From the NCBI RefSeq assembly GCF_041146395.1, contig NC_090996.1, forward strand, positions 28,916,738-28,980,737: DNA of 64,000 nt. The letters run 5' to 3'. Shown here in pieces: positions 12,257 to 22,560 of this stretch. Each line of letters begins with the position of its first letter. Within the stretch, counting starts at the first letter, position 1. The stretch comes from Eulemur rufifrons (lineage: Eukaryota; Chordata; Mammalia; Primates; Lemuridae). The position numbers and the translations under genes are program-made. The notes beneath the pieces were generated by a model. It was not told the origin of the DNA and searched no databases. It was given only the letters and a program-made list of their open reading frames with translations.

Positions 12257-12308
12257 CTTGGGGCTCTGACAGGTAGGACCCAGCAGGGCGTGGAACCAGG
12301 CAACGCAT
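12257..12308 (-). CDS. CIITA: CIITA type III (lymphoid) first coding exon
   Basis: This short exon encodes the N terminus of the promoter III isoform used in B cells, activated T cells and plasmacytoid dendritic cells. It reads MRCLVPRPAGSYLSEPQ, 17 codons plus one base, then a GTAAAA donor (12256-12251). It differs from the human N terminus as I recall it only at residue 5 (V for A). The partial last codon begins with G, so splicing to exon 2 restores the Gly seen after SEPQ in the human protein. The upstream leader (12309 to about 12439) also aligns with the human type III 5' UTR, which supports the assignment. The reading frame stays open into that leader (see the upstream ATG entry). All further coding exons, with the acidic, NACHT and LRR regions, lie to the left of position 1. 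Confidence 0.93.
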
Positions 12309-12439
12309 GGTGTAGGAAGTCCAGCCAGGCCAGCAGCTCCTGGAGTCCGCAGCCCTTCCTCGGGCCCTCAGCCTTCCCAAGGATGCCGTCCAGTCTCGTC
12401 GGATGCTCAGCTCAGAAGCAGGCAGCCTCATCACTGGCC
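12309..12439 (-). other. CIITA: CIITA type III 5' untranslated leader with an in-frame upstream ATG
   Basis: The minus strand here follows the human type III mRNA leader as I recall it: GTGATGAGGCTG near the cap, GCTTCTGAGCTG, GCATCCTTGGG, then CTTCCTACACC just before the start. By that alignment transcription starts near 12439. An ATG at 12431-12429 is in frame with the annotated start and has no stop between, giving a possible 41-residue extension (MRLPASELSI through GWTSYT). In the human leader, as remembered, the equivalent frame meets a stop. The ATG would lie only about 8 nt from the cap, so ribosomes may skip it. Confidence 0.75.
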
Positions 12440-12620
12440 TCCCTCCACCGTGGGGAGCCCGCCAATCAAAGCCAGCATGCAAAGGAAGCAAGCAAGGGAC
12501 TGGCAGAAAACTCTCCCTGCAAGATGGCCCCAAGCTGTCAGAGACGTCTTACGTCTGAACACCCTCTAATTTGCCCACACTCCCTTAAACCGCTTCCAGT
12601 GCCTCTGATGTTAATTTCAG
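12440..12620 (-). promoter_or_regulatory. CIITA promoter III proximal region
   Basis: Directly upstream of the type III leader, with no TATA box visible. Elements seen: a CCAAT box (12462-12466, as ATTGG on the transcribed strand) about 25 bp from the inferred start; an octamer-like ATGCAAAG (12477-12484) overlapping an ETS core GGAAG (12484-12488); and two CRE-like ACGT motifs, GACGTC (12543-12548) and TTACGTC (12549-12555), about 105-115 bp upstream. Family knowledge: CREB/ATF and PU.1/IRF binding have been reported for human promoter III. Matching each site to a named human element is inference. Confidence 0.7.
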
Positions 12621-13429
12621 TTCCTTACTGTGGACCACATGTGGCCAGCACAGAAAGTTTCAAGTTGTCTGTTGGGGGGACCTTCAACACTCTGACATTC
12701 TGAGATGACAGCTGCAATGGAACCACACAGGTGGCAGCTGCAAATATCTGCTGTCCTCTGCAGGATGGGGCCAGTAGCAGAGCCCCACAAATGCCTCAAG
12801 ACAAACTGAGGGCCTCTGCTGGGAGACTCCCTGGACTCCCCTCCCCTTCCCATCTCTACCCTCACACAAAACTGCCCCAAATATTCCTGGAGATCATGAG
12901 TGGTCCGCCCATCATTTTTACTCCAAGACATTGGATGAAAACAGAAACTACACATAAAAGAATGTTACCCCCAATATGGTACATTTCCAGCCAGATGATC
13001 TGGGTTGACCCACAGATGTGGTGCTAAGGATCTCGCAGTGAGAAAGTTAGTATCTTTTCAAGTCTCCGCCCATCCTCCTGAAGAGAAAGTCTCAGTTTGC
13101 TGCTAATATATCTTCAACGCCTCTTCTAATGCAAGATGTTCCCATTTCACTGAGAGCAGCCGTCTAGCCTCAGAGCCTTCAGTGGTCAGCTATTCTGGCT
13201 AGAATCTAATAACATTGCTCTGCCTTCCTGTTTAATAGCTACCTGCTGTTTCTGGCATACTTTTTCCTATTTGGTAGGATGTAAAGTTTTCTCTGAAGAT
13301 AAAGGTGAGTAAAAAAAAAAAATGTGAGTGATTTGAAAGTAAATAACTAAAGGCAGTACTCAGAAAAGGCAAAAATGATGAGGGTGGTACTCGAATGAAG
13401 TTTTGGAAACAAGAACTTACATGCCTTAT

Positions 13430-13585
13430 GCATTTTTACTGAAAGAGCACTGGGCTGGGAGATTGAAGAGCTGGCTGTTACTAGCAGGTGTGTGACCTTG
13501 GCCCCCTTCCTTCCCTTCTGCGGGCCTCAGTTTCCCCACGTGTGAAATGAGGATGATGCCTGTCTTTGTAGGGCGATTATTTTGA
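13430..13585 (+). repeat. MIR
   Basis: Contains GAGCACTGGGCTGGGAGATT, GGTGTGTGACCTTGGCCCCC and CAGTTTCCCCACGTGTGAAA. Confidence 0.8.
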
Positions 13586-14439
13586 AGCAATCGTTATTTT
13601 TAGAAGTCCCAGGGGGAAGTAGACAGACAAATAAGAAATGCTAAGAGTCAATCTGAAACAGAGCCTTGCTTCATTGAGCTAAAGTAACAGACATATGAAC
13701 GTTAGACATTCTAAGAAGTGTCATTCTCCCGTGACCTGGTGTCAAGGAAGAGGCACCCTTGGCTGCTTAGCTGTCCTGAGACTACATATGGGGGTCCCTT
13801 CCTGTTCTCAGTCAGCTGACTCTGATGCCCCCAGCCCCAGCCCCATGGCCAAGGCCGCTTCGCGTCAGGGCAGAGCTTAGGATGGGTCAGCCAGGCCTAC
13901 CATCTCTCACCTGGGTGAGAGCACCTGCCTGGCACCTGGTCTCTCTACGTCTTCCCTGATGCCCTTCAGACCCACACTCCACAATCTGACCATGCCCGTG
14001 TCAACACGAAGGGTTTCTGAGCAGGGCAGTGACACGTGTCAGCCTGTGTGTCCAGCCGATGGCAGAGATTGCACCTTGGCACCTGGAGGGAGGGACGAGG
14101 GCAGAGGGCTGGGCAGCTGTGGCCCCCAGCCAGGAACCAAGGGGCGCCTGAATTCGAGCAAGGCAAGTGAGGATGCAGAGATAGGGAAGGAGGGTGCAGG
14201 ATGGCTCAGAGGTAGAGTGACAACCTCCGGGACTGAGGGGACAGGGACAAGGTGCCGGGAGGGAGGGTTAAGTCGACTCCAGGCCACTCCAGGGTTGTCT
14301 GAGTGGATGGATGGAGTTCTGCATTTGAATGATCGAGGCAGCCTCAAGTTCCGAAAGGACAAAGAGTCCTCCCCTATGAGGTTGTAAGTGCTCCATCTTA
14401 TGCTTTCTGGTGGCCACCATAATTCCTAGCAGGTGCCAA

Positions 14440-14850
14440 ATAAATGGGGAAGGAGGAGGGAAGGAAGGAGGTGAGAAAGGAAGGAAAAGAGATTAGTAAA
14501 CAGAGAGGTAGATGAATACATAGAATCAACTCGGGTTGTATCCAAACGAGGTAGGTAGGCAGGAGGGTGTATGCGAATGTAGGCCTATTAATGGGGGTTA
14601 TTTGGTAGGAAGGCAGGTAAATAAGTTGATATATAAATATATGGGTGATTAGGCAGGTCGGAAAATTGATAAATGGATGAGTAGACATGAGTAGATACGT
14701 ATATACAATACACGGGTTGGAGACACACATGGATAAATTGAGAAGCAGATATGAGTGGGTGGGCAGACAGACCCGGCAAGTTTGAGGGCAGGCAGGTCGG
14801 AGGAGGGGCAGCAGCTGGAGAGACAGGTAGACAGTAAGTAAGGACGCAGG
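14440..14850. repeat. Degenerate purine-rich tetranucleotide tract
   Basis: GGAAGGAAGG at the left grades into mixed GGTA, GATA and GGCA units (GAGGTAGGTAGGCAGG near 14550, GAGTAGACATGAGTAGATAC near 14680). The low stop density of the minus strand creates spurious long frames. Confidence 0.65.
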
Positions 14851-15619
14851 TGAGCCACTCAAGGTCACAGCAACAGAGAACAGAAACCGCCGCTGCTTGG
14901 GTCGAGTGCCAGGCTGGGAGGCAAGCTGCTTAAGGAACAGGCCGGCCCGGGAAAACCCGTGGGGAAGTGCCAGCTTCCGGGCACAGGTGCCTCTCCTGCG
15001 GCTCCTGCGGCTCCTGCGGTGAGGATGCAATGGGTCTGGGTGGCTGGGAACCAGCCCAAGGGGAAGGGACAGGGTCCCTGTCGCCAGCGCATCGCCTCCC
15101 AGGGGGCTTGGGAGACTCCTGGAGCAGTGCAGGGGCTGGGTCTCGGGAAAGGAAGGCTGGAGCGCGGGGGGTGCAGCCTCTCCCCTCTCCCGTCAGCCAC
15201 AGCTCTGATTTCTCTCGCCCTGAAGGCCAAACGGGGGAGGAAGCTGGAGGGAGAGGGCTGGCAGCCTGTGTTGCCTTCCAGCAAATCAGGCAACATCCTA
15301 GAAGGATACTTTGTTCTTTGGGAAGTTCCTGGAAAAGAGACCTCGTGGACAAAAACACCACATAATGAAAACATAAAACACGAAAACAACAAAATAGAAC
15401 CAACAAAAACAATAAAATATAAAACCCTGGCAGAGAAAAGGCCCCCTGTGTGTCCTGTGCCGTTGGCACACTCAAGGCCGGCCTGCGCTCACTTGCTGCT
15501 GTCCTCCTATTCACCCTGGGCTTGTGGTTGTCTCGAACGCCAGCCCCGGGGGTGTTGAGTCAGAACCAGCTTTCTCTTGCCGGGAATGGATGTGCCTCGC
15601 GTTGGATGGTATCGCTGAA

Positions 15620-15725
15620 CCCTTAGAACAGTGACTCTGAGGACTATGATATTATCACCTCCATTTTACAGATGGGAAAACTGAGGCCCACAGGGGGGCC
15701 CCTGGGAAGTGTTCAAAGTCATCCC
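15620..15725 (-). repeat. MIR fragment, reverse
   Basis: Contains CTCCATTTTACAGATGGGAA AACTGAGGCCC. Confidence 0.75.
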
Positions 15726-16004
15726 TCTTGGAATCAGGGATCCAGGACTGGCATTCGGGCCATCTGAGGGCACAGCCCATGTGCTTATTCAATGTACCAA
15801 CCCCACAATGGGGGCCACAGGGACTCATTTCTTGTATGTCTTGTATGTGCAGAGCACTCAAGCATTCAGCAACTCAGCACTGTGTTTTGCATGGAGTAGG
15901 CGTCTAGATATTATTTGGAGCCCCCAATGAGACTGCAGAAATGATTGTTTTCTTGGCACTTCAAACCCCTGGCTTATTTTCCCCCTGCTCAATTCTGCTT
16001 GTGG

Positions 16005-16200
16005 GGTGTGTGTTCAGTGCTACCTCACACCAGGTACTGCCTTGGATGGTTTTCCAGTTACTATCTCATTTAATGCTCACTATAGTACTGGGAGATTTAC
16101 ATCATCACTACTATCTTAGAGATGAAGACACTGAGGTTCAGAGTGGCCCACGGTTTGTAAGTTGCAGAGCATGGCCTGAGATCCAGAGCTGCCCAGTTTC
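16005..16200 (-). repeat. MIR, reverse
   Basis: Contains ACTATCTCATTTAATGCTCA and TAGAGATGAAGACACTGAGG TTCAGAG. Confidence 0.8.
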
Positions 16201-16604
16201 CAGCCTGGCTCTTGTTCTATCATCACCCAGCCTAGATTCCCCCATCTCTGGCTTCTGGTTATCCTTCCAGGTGTTTGATTTCCCACTGAGGCTAAGAGTT
16301 CCTTCAGAGCAAGGAGCTTGACTTTCAGGCCCCACCAACCTTTCCTGGGGCTGGATGCACACACGCTGCTGTGTGTGGCACAGAGCCAACCCCCCAAGGT
16401 CACATCCCAGCAGTGGGCTCTCTGCACCCTTGCAGCTAAGGCACTGCAGTGTCTGAAGGCGTCTTCTGAATCATCAGGCCAGTTTCAGTTTGAAGGCTGC
16501 CCACTTATTTCTGATAGATTTACGGTATCCTCTTGGGTTGTTTAGAAGAGGAAGCCAAGCAGAAAGTATACAATAGGCCTGGACCCACGAGACCCGGAAG
16601 CCCC

Positions 16605-16690
16605 CTTCCCTAGGCCATGACCTGAGGCAAAGCACTGATCTTCTTTGTGCCTCAGGTTACTCATTTGTAAAGTAGAAATAATGGCAGTAT
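16605..16690 (+). repeat. MIR fragment
   Basis: Contains GTGCCTCAGGTTACTCATTT GTAAAGT. Confidence 0.7.
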
Positions 16691-16724
16691 GTGAACTATC
16701 CATCCATCCCTCCACCCACCCATC

Positions 16725-17260
16725 CATCCATTCAACATTCCACAAATACATATGGTACTCGGTGCTCAGGCCCTGTGCCAGGCATTTGGGGTACATCGCA
16801 ACCAAAACACAGATCCTTGTCCACATGGGGCTTATTTCCCAGTGGGAGAGTCAAACAACAAACGCCACACACAATCCAAAACTAAAATACATAGAAGGTG
16901 AAAAAAATTTCAATCCAGGGAGGGGGCTCAGGGGTGGGAGGGGAGCTGCAATTCCAAATGGGAGGCTCCGGGTAGGTCTCATCGATAAGGCGACATGTGA
17001 GCAAAGGGTTGAAGGATGTTAGGAGTTGGCCAAGAGGGTACCTGGAGAAGAGTGTGCCAGGTGGCGGGAACAGCACGTGCAAAGGTCCGGAGGCAGAGAG
17101 CGTGCCGGCATGTCTGAGGGACAGCACGGGGGGCGAGCAGGGCAGAGAGAAGTAGTGGATGAGAGCAGAGAGGGGATGAAGGCCAGCTTGTGAAGGGCCT
17201 TGTGGCCCAATGTCCGGATTTAGCTTTTCCTCTGCGTGACAATAGGGGCCAACGCAGCAT
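16725..17260 (-). repeat. L2 3' part, reverse
   Basis: Contains CAGGCCCTGTGCCAGGCATT, CACATGGGGCTTATTTCCCA, GGAACAGCACGTGCAAAGGT and GAAGGGCCTTGTGGCCCAAT, the reverse L2-type order. Confidence 0.8.
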
Positions 17261-18054
17261 TGAGAGCAGCAGAGCCAGGGTCATTGTAGGGTGGCTGAGA
17301 GGGAGGGTCACAAACACCCCATGCGGGTGATTCCCTTTTCTGAGCCCCCATGGAAACTAAAGGCAGTGGCCTTTATTTCCAAACCGTGAGATTCTCTTTC
17401 CCTGTCCCCCTCTGCCCCGCCAAAGGCTGCCTGTGAGACACCTGTCTGCTGTCCCAAGCCAAGGCAGCCCAGGAGAGAGCCCTGGGGGGCAGGAAGGGCG
17501 AGCCGGGGGAGGGAAAGCCGTTTGTCCCGCTCTGTCTCCCAGCTCCGTGAAGACCACACCACCGTGAGCACAGTTCCACTTTCTGGAGTCACGTGAGATC
17601 AGAAATACAAATATTTCATCCCCAGGGAGGAAACAGAGTTAAATAACAGGAACCAGAAAGCAGGGAGGGAGGGGCCGAGGTGTCGGCCGCAGCCCTGCAA
17701 AGGCCGTGCAGAGAGGAGGCCCTGACTCCTCCCCCAGGTGGTATCTGCACCCCCATCAAGACCACACCGGATGCTCACAGCCCCATCGAGAAGCCAAGGA
17801 AGATGATTCCGGTAGCAAAGATGCCACCCCGCTCCCCGCGTCTGCTAGGGTGCGGAGGGAGAGAGTGCAGGATGCACCTAGGGACGATGGAAAACACCTA
17901 GGCGAGAATTTAGCCACAAGAAAAGCCAACCCCATAGAACTGACGTCTTGGCAGAAGAGTTGGAGAATACCAGCATTGTCCTGGTGCCTGAGGCCAGGCC
18001 ACCAAAAGGCATTTTAGTCCCTCAAGGACAGGTTGAGTATAAAAAGTTTCTCTG

Positions 18055-18235
18055 TCTTAGCTCCAGCCTTCACCGCTTCCCATCCGTGGACCTGGGGCAA
18101 GTTGCATCACCTCTGGGCAGTCCTGTCTTCTTCAAATGCTAAATAAGGATGGAGAGCACTGAAGGGAGAACTAAGAGAGTGCCAGGCTGTGCTCAGGCTG
18201 TGCCCGGCACACCAGATACACAGTGTTAATATCTC
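18055..18235 (+). repeat. MIR
   Basis: Contains GTGGACCTGGGGCAAGTTGC and ATGCTAAATAAGGATGGAGA, then a tail GCCCGGCACACCAGATACAC. Confidence 0.6.
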
Positions 18236-18449
18236 TGTCACCATCTCAAGGTTTGCTTTGAGAAGGAGGTAGAACAAGCACTGTCTTTAGAAAGTTGCAA
18301 CATTGCAATGAAGTGAAAACTTCTTTGGAACTGGGCAGCACCGTCTAAACTGTCGGAGGAGCTAGGGATGTGAGCAGGAACGCCAAGGTGCAGGCTCGTC
18401 TTTGTGGTTTAAGAGGCGTGAGTGTCTCCATACTCTTTTAAAAAGTAAG

Positions 18450-18720
18450 ACACTCATTCTCTCTCTCCCTATGAGCTGTTCTTATTCCCTCTTTCCCTCC
18501 CTCCTTCACCCCAGATTCTCCCTCTTTCTCTTCCTCTGTCCGTCTCTCCCTTCCTTCCTCTCCCCCTCGCGTCTTCTCCCGGTCTCTGTCTCTCTGTCTC
18601 TTTCCATGTCTGTCTCTCCCTTCCTTTCTCTCTCTCCCTGTCTGTCTCTCTCTGTCACACAGACACCGCCACACACGTGCACAGGCAAATACACGCACAT
18701 GCACACGCATGCACACCTGG
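18450..18720. repeat. Polypyrimidine tract followed by CA-rich sequence
   Basis: About 200 bp almost entirely C and T (repeated TCTC, CCTT and GTCTCTC units), then ACACGCACATGCACACGCAT. It lies 0.4-0.7 kb downstream of the type I exon, within its intron. Confidence 0.8.
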
Positions 18721-18794
18721 TGTCCTCTGCTCCCCAGCTCTTTGACTCTCCCTCTCTGCGCACCCCATTTCTCTATTTTTGACCCACACTGATT

Positions 18795-18900
18795 AAGCCT
18801 GCATCCGCCTTCCCCACTAGACTGGGAGCTGCGTGAAGGCAGGGGCCGGTCTGTCCATCTGGGCACCCTCAGTGCTGCTGGCATGTCGTCGGGGATCAGG
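18795..18900 (+). repeat. L2-like fragment
   Basis: Contains CCCCACTAGACTGGGAGCTG and GAAGGCAGGGGCCGG, the forward L2 tail. Confidence 0.45.
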
Positions 18901-19136
18901 GAGTGAACCCTGCAGGTGTGGTGACGTTCCCGGGATGGGAAGCAGGCTGTGTGCCTCCAGCACACCCAGCAAGGCGGACTGAGTTTCCCAAGTCCTCGCC
19001 GCTCCTGCCAGCTCGCTGGACACCCCATTCCTGTCCATTCTGCCTTCCCAGCGACTTCCCTTTCAGACAGGAGGGAAGGTGCTTGAGCTGCCTACGGCCA
19101 GTCATTGCTCCTTGAGCGAAAGGGGTGCCAACTTAC

Positions 19137-19419
19137 CGCCATGGTCCCTATGGACAGGGCTCCTCTTGGCCGTGGGGGCCTGCAGCCCGTTCCAGGCCCA
19201 CCCCAGGAGGGCCACGTCCAGGTCTCCCTTCTCCATCAGGGTCAAGGAGATCTTCCTGGCCAGAGCCTCCCTGTCAGGCTCGTGGAGCAGGGCACAGTGG
19301 TATTCCCTGGAGAGCAGCTCCTCCTTCAGCAGGCTGTCCAGGAAGGTCTGCACCTGGCTGGGACGGTAGCTGGACAGCAGCCTTCGGACCTGAGTCAGGA
19401 TGGCCTGGAAGTGATTCAT
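19137..19419 (-). CDS. CIITA: CIITA type I (dendritic-cell) first coding exon, CARD-like N terminus
   Basis: CIITA is the co-activator that assembles on MHC class II promoters in the nucleus. This exon encodes the N terminus of the promoter I isoform: 94 codons plus one base, starting MNHFQAILTQVRRLL and ending RDHG before a GTAAGT donor (19136-19131). It resembles the mouse and human type I N terminus as I remember them: LLSREYHCALLHEP around residues 34-47, EALARKISLT at 51-60, then EKGDLD and LLGWAW. The family describes this region as CARD-like, and the sequence is amphipathic and helix-rich. The start is chosen because it begins the known conserved sequence, with a good context (GCTGCC before ATG). 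The frame runs 11 codons past the donor but that part is intronic. The exon is intact, with no stop or frameshift, and ends in the same phase as the type III exon, 6.8 kb downstream. Exon 2 is outside the window. Confidence 0.9.
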
Positions 19420-19700
19420 GGCAGCGCCGGAGGCAGGGCAGCTGTCTGGGCCGGAGCCCGGGATCTCCGCTCACCCGACCTACAGCATCCAAAACATGAA
19501 GTGAAAATCAGGACGAGGGAACCTCTGCAGCTTATTGCAGCTTATTCCTGCTTAGGAAGATTTCCTCATTTGCGTTGCAGGCTGGGGCGCCTGATAAATG
19601 GACGGAAATGGGCTCTCGGGTTGATTCAGACCCCACAGATATTGGCTGGGTACCACCCACCTGCGTGTGCCCGAAAAGCCCACAGCCTTGGGGATTCCGT
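19420..19700 (-). promoter_or_regulatory. CIITA promoter I / type I 5' leader region
   Basis: Immediately upstream of the type I start codon. The leader next to the ATG is GC-rich. At 19498-19507 the plus strand reads GAAGTGAAAA, close to the ETS-IRF composite GGAANNGAAA that PU.1 with IRF4/IRF8 binds in myeloid promoters. A 10-bp tandem duplication GCAGCTTATT lies at 19527-19546. I see no TATA box and cannot place the start site. PU.1, IRF8 and NF-kB control of promoter I is known from human and mouse; their sites here are inference. Confidence 0.55.
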
Positions 19701-19789
19701 TTGATTCAATCTAGTATTGACTAAGAGGAAGGGAACCTGCCTCTGTAGAGGACCTATAAGGTGATAGGTCTTTTCAGATGCTTTATTGC

Positions 19790-20050
19790 AGTAAGAAGGC
19801 ATTGTGGCAGAGAGGTTAAGGCGGTATGGGTTTGGAGGTTGATCTACTTGGGTTCAAGTCCCAGGTCTACCACTTGCTAGTTATGTGACCTTTGGCAAAT
19901 TACTTAGCTTTTTTCTTAGCCTCCATTTCATCTGGAAACGTGGAGTGATACTAACAATACTTACCTCATAGCGTTTGGGGGAGGATTAAATGAGATAACA
20001 TACATGTTAACATATAGATCACTTAGTGCATTATCTACAACACGACAATA
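19790..20050 (+). repeat. MIR, near full length, upstream of CIITA promoter I
   Basis: Complete order: GTGGCAGAGAGGTTAAGGCG, GGGTTCAAGTCCCAGGTCTA, TATGTGACCTTTGGCAAATT, GAGGATTAAATGAGATAACA. Confidence 0.92.
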
Positions 20051-20099
20051 GTTCAATAATATCAGCCATTGTTATTTATTACTAATTATGCAAACAACT

Positions 20100-20280
20100 G
20101 TCACCTGAAGTTTAACCTCACTAAACCTCAATCTCTTCCTCTGTGAAATTTCCCAATAAAAACAATCCAATCCCATCGAATTGTCTTGAGGATTCAAACA
20201 GATGATGCATTTAAGGAATTTAGCACGAGGCCCCCTAATCACTTAATGAACATGGACTCTTTGCTAAGATTATTCCCAAT
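20100..20280 (+). repeat. MIR fragment
   Basis: Contains CTCAATCTCTTCCTCTGTGA and AATTGTCTTGAGGATTCAAA. Confidence 0.65.
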
Positions 20281-20424
20281 AAAAATATTAGTATTGTTTT
20301 GCACAATATTTCTAATGCACAAAACAAAGGATTTGCATAGGAGACAGTCTGTTTTGCGGTTCTAAAAATCCCCAACCCGGTTTTTTAAAACCATAGCTGT
20401 TTGATCTCCCTGCCCATTCTGCAA

Positions 20425-20500
20425 CACACCATGACCTTGTTTCCTCTCCCGGCCTCAGCTTTACCATCTCTCAGGTGGAACCATTTGCATTGTTCATTTA
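20425..20500 (+). repeat. MIR fragment
   Basis: Contains CCGGCCTCAGCTTTACCATC TC; short. Confidence 0.5.
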
Positions 20501-20514
20501 AGTGAGACAAAGAA

Positions 20515-22300
20515 GGATTCCCACTTCCAGGATGGCTGAGTAGCTCCTATGTGACCAACTCTACCACAGGTGACAGCTATAAACCCTGGGGAAAATATCA
20601 AAAACAACTATCTGAAGGCACTGGAGAGTGATAGAACAGGCAGCTACTGGAAGGGAATCAACACATGGAAAACGAGAATACCACTGGCGAATTTCCCAGC
20701 TCGTGAGTTTAGTCTGAAGGCAGGTCCCAGTCAGCGCTGTCCTAAATAACCAAAGGACAAAATTTGGGGCAAAAATGACTGCTGGAAAGTAGAAATCCCA
20801 AAGGGGAGAGAAACAGAGGAACAGCCGCAAATTCTGTGTATAAACTGCCCAAATATTAATATCTGGCTGACCTCTGGGCCATGTGTGTACTCACAGGGCA
20901 GACTCCAAGCAGCTCAGCTACGGCTGAAGGAGCTGAACTGAGATTTGAGTTGCAGGACACTATACGGGTGGGGGTAAGAGATTTTGCATTTGATTCCAGC
21001 CAAGTTGTGTCCCTACTGAAAAAAAAAAAACAAAAAAACCAGAAATATTAATACTGTTCAGATTATAACAGAATCCAGAGTGTTTATAACATATTCCTAA
21101 TGTCCCAGATAGAATCCAAAACTACTTGACATATGAAAAACTAAGTAACCCATTCTCAAGAGAAAAAGGCAATTAATGGAAACTTACCCCAAGACAACCC
21201 AGATGTTGAAATTAGTAGACAAAGATTTTTAAAGTAGTGACTGTAACCATGGATGAAGAACATAAAAGATGTAAAGGAAAAGGTGCCCATAAAAATGAGA
21301 AGACAGGAAATGTGGCATAAAAATAGAAATCAATAAAAAATAACCAAATGGAAATTATGAAAGTGAAAATACCATATATGAAATTCTATAAGTCACTGAA
21401 TGGGGGCTGGGTGTGGTGGCTCACACCTGTAATCCTAGCAATTTTGGGAGGCTGAGGTGGCAGGATCACTTGAAGCCAGGAGTTCAAGACCAGCCTAGGC
21501 AATAACTAGACCCCCATCTCTACAAAAAATAGAAAAATTAGCCAGGCATGGTGGCATGCACCTGTAGTCCCAGCTACTTGGGAGGCTGAGGCAGGAGGAT
21601 CTGCTTGAGCCCAGGAGTCTGAGGTTGCAGGGAGCTATGATGATGCCACTGCACTCTAGCCCAGGAGACAGAGTGACACCCTGTCTCAAAAAAAAGAAGA
21701 AAAAAAAAAAAAGTCACTGGATGGGATTAACAGCAAAATGAGACAGAAGAAGAAAAAGAAATTTTAAGATGGGGCAATAGAGATTATTAAATTTGAATGA
21801 CAGAAAGAAAAAGATTTTAAGAAATGAGCCTCAAGTATCTGTGGGACAATATGAAAAGGTTCAACATAAGGATAAAAGAGAGAATGGGTCAGAAAAAATA
21901 TTTGAAGATATAATATCCATAAATTTTTGCTGGAAGGAATACAGATTTGAGAAGCTCAGCACAACAAAGCAGGATAAATACAAGAAAACCACACCAAGGC
22001 ACATGAGAGCCAAACTGTTGAAAACCAAAGCTCAGAAGAAACTTGCAAAACCAACCACATCAAAACAGCACATTAAATACAGGAGAGCATTTGAAGGATC
22101 ACCGACCCCTCATTAGAAACCGTAAAGGCCAGGAAATAGTAGAACAATATCTTGGAAGAGCTAAGAAGTAAAAAAAATTGTCAACACAGATTTCTACATT
22201 CAGGGAGGATATCCTTCAAAAATGCAGACAGAAATAGACATTTTCAGATAAACAACACTGAAATAATGTGTTGCAGCAGGCCTGCGTTACAAGATGGTGA
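20515..22300 (+). repeat. L1/HAL1-type element, interrupted by an Alu
   Basis: A-rich plus strand with GGATGGCTGAGTAGCTCCTA at the start, GAAGCTCAGCACAACAAAGC, ACCAAGGCACATGAGAGCC and CAGATAAACAACACTG near the end, in old L1/HAL1 order. The Alu at 21405-21710 splits it. Internal frames are remnants. Confidence 0.75.
21405..21710 (+). repeat. Alu (dimeric) inserted in an L1/HAL1 element
   Basis: Complete Alu with A-rich tail. The 15-bp target duplication AAGTCACTGAATGGG on the left is repeated after the tail as AAGTCACTGGATGGG. L1-type sequence continues on both sides, showing it inserted into an older L1. Confidence 0.95.
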
Positions 22301-22419
22301 AACAGCAAACATCAGGTGCACAGAACCGGGGTGAGTCGATGCTGATCACTTGTTCCCATCAATCTAGCCACCACCCATCATGTGCTTAGGCAGGAAAACC
22401 TAGGTGCCACCCTCCTCGG

Positions 22420-22560
22420 GACCACTGACTCACTGTGCCACCACAGCCAAGACACTTCCACTCTCTGGACCACAATTTCGTCATTCGTAAAACACGTAGG
22501 TCGGATGACATGATCCCTAGGATTTCTTTCACTTCTGAAATACTACGGTTTTCAGGGAGG
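22420..22560 (+). repeat. MIR
   Basis: Contains CACTCTCTGGACCACAATTT CGTCATTCGTAAAAC and CATGATCCCTAGGATTTCTT. Confidence 0.65.

Larger units (their letters stand above)
12621..19136 (-). other. CIITA interval between promoters I and III
   Basis: Intron of the type I transcript and upstream DNA for promoter III. Repeats are listed separately. Stretches with nothing recognised: 12621-13430, 13590-14440, 14855-15615, 15730-16000, 17265-18050 and 18900-19130. The minor human promoter II should lie in this interval; I see no sequence I can assign to it. Frames open in 14398-15030 and 14865-15514 follow base composition. Confidence 0.6.

Noticed and set aside
12309..12533. Further extension of the type III frame beyond 12431 to an ATG at 12533
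   Set aside because: It lies upstream of the inferred transcription start, in promoter DNA.
14398..15514. Long minus-strand frames of 175-210 codons
   Set aside because: They arise from the purine-rich tetranucleotide tract and GC-rich flank; no recognisable protein.
18438..19028. 196-codon minus-strand frame rich in Arg/Glu
   Set aside because: Direct translation of a polypyrimidine tract in reverse.
21793..22116. Lys-rich 107-codon frame
   Set aside because: It is a fragment of the L1/HAL1 element, not a cellular gene.
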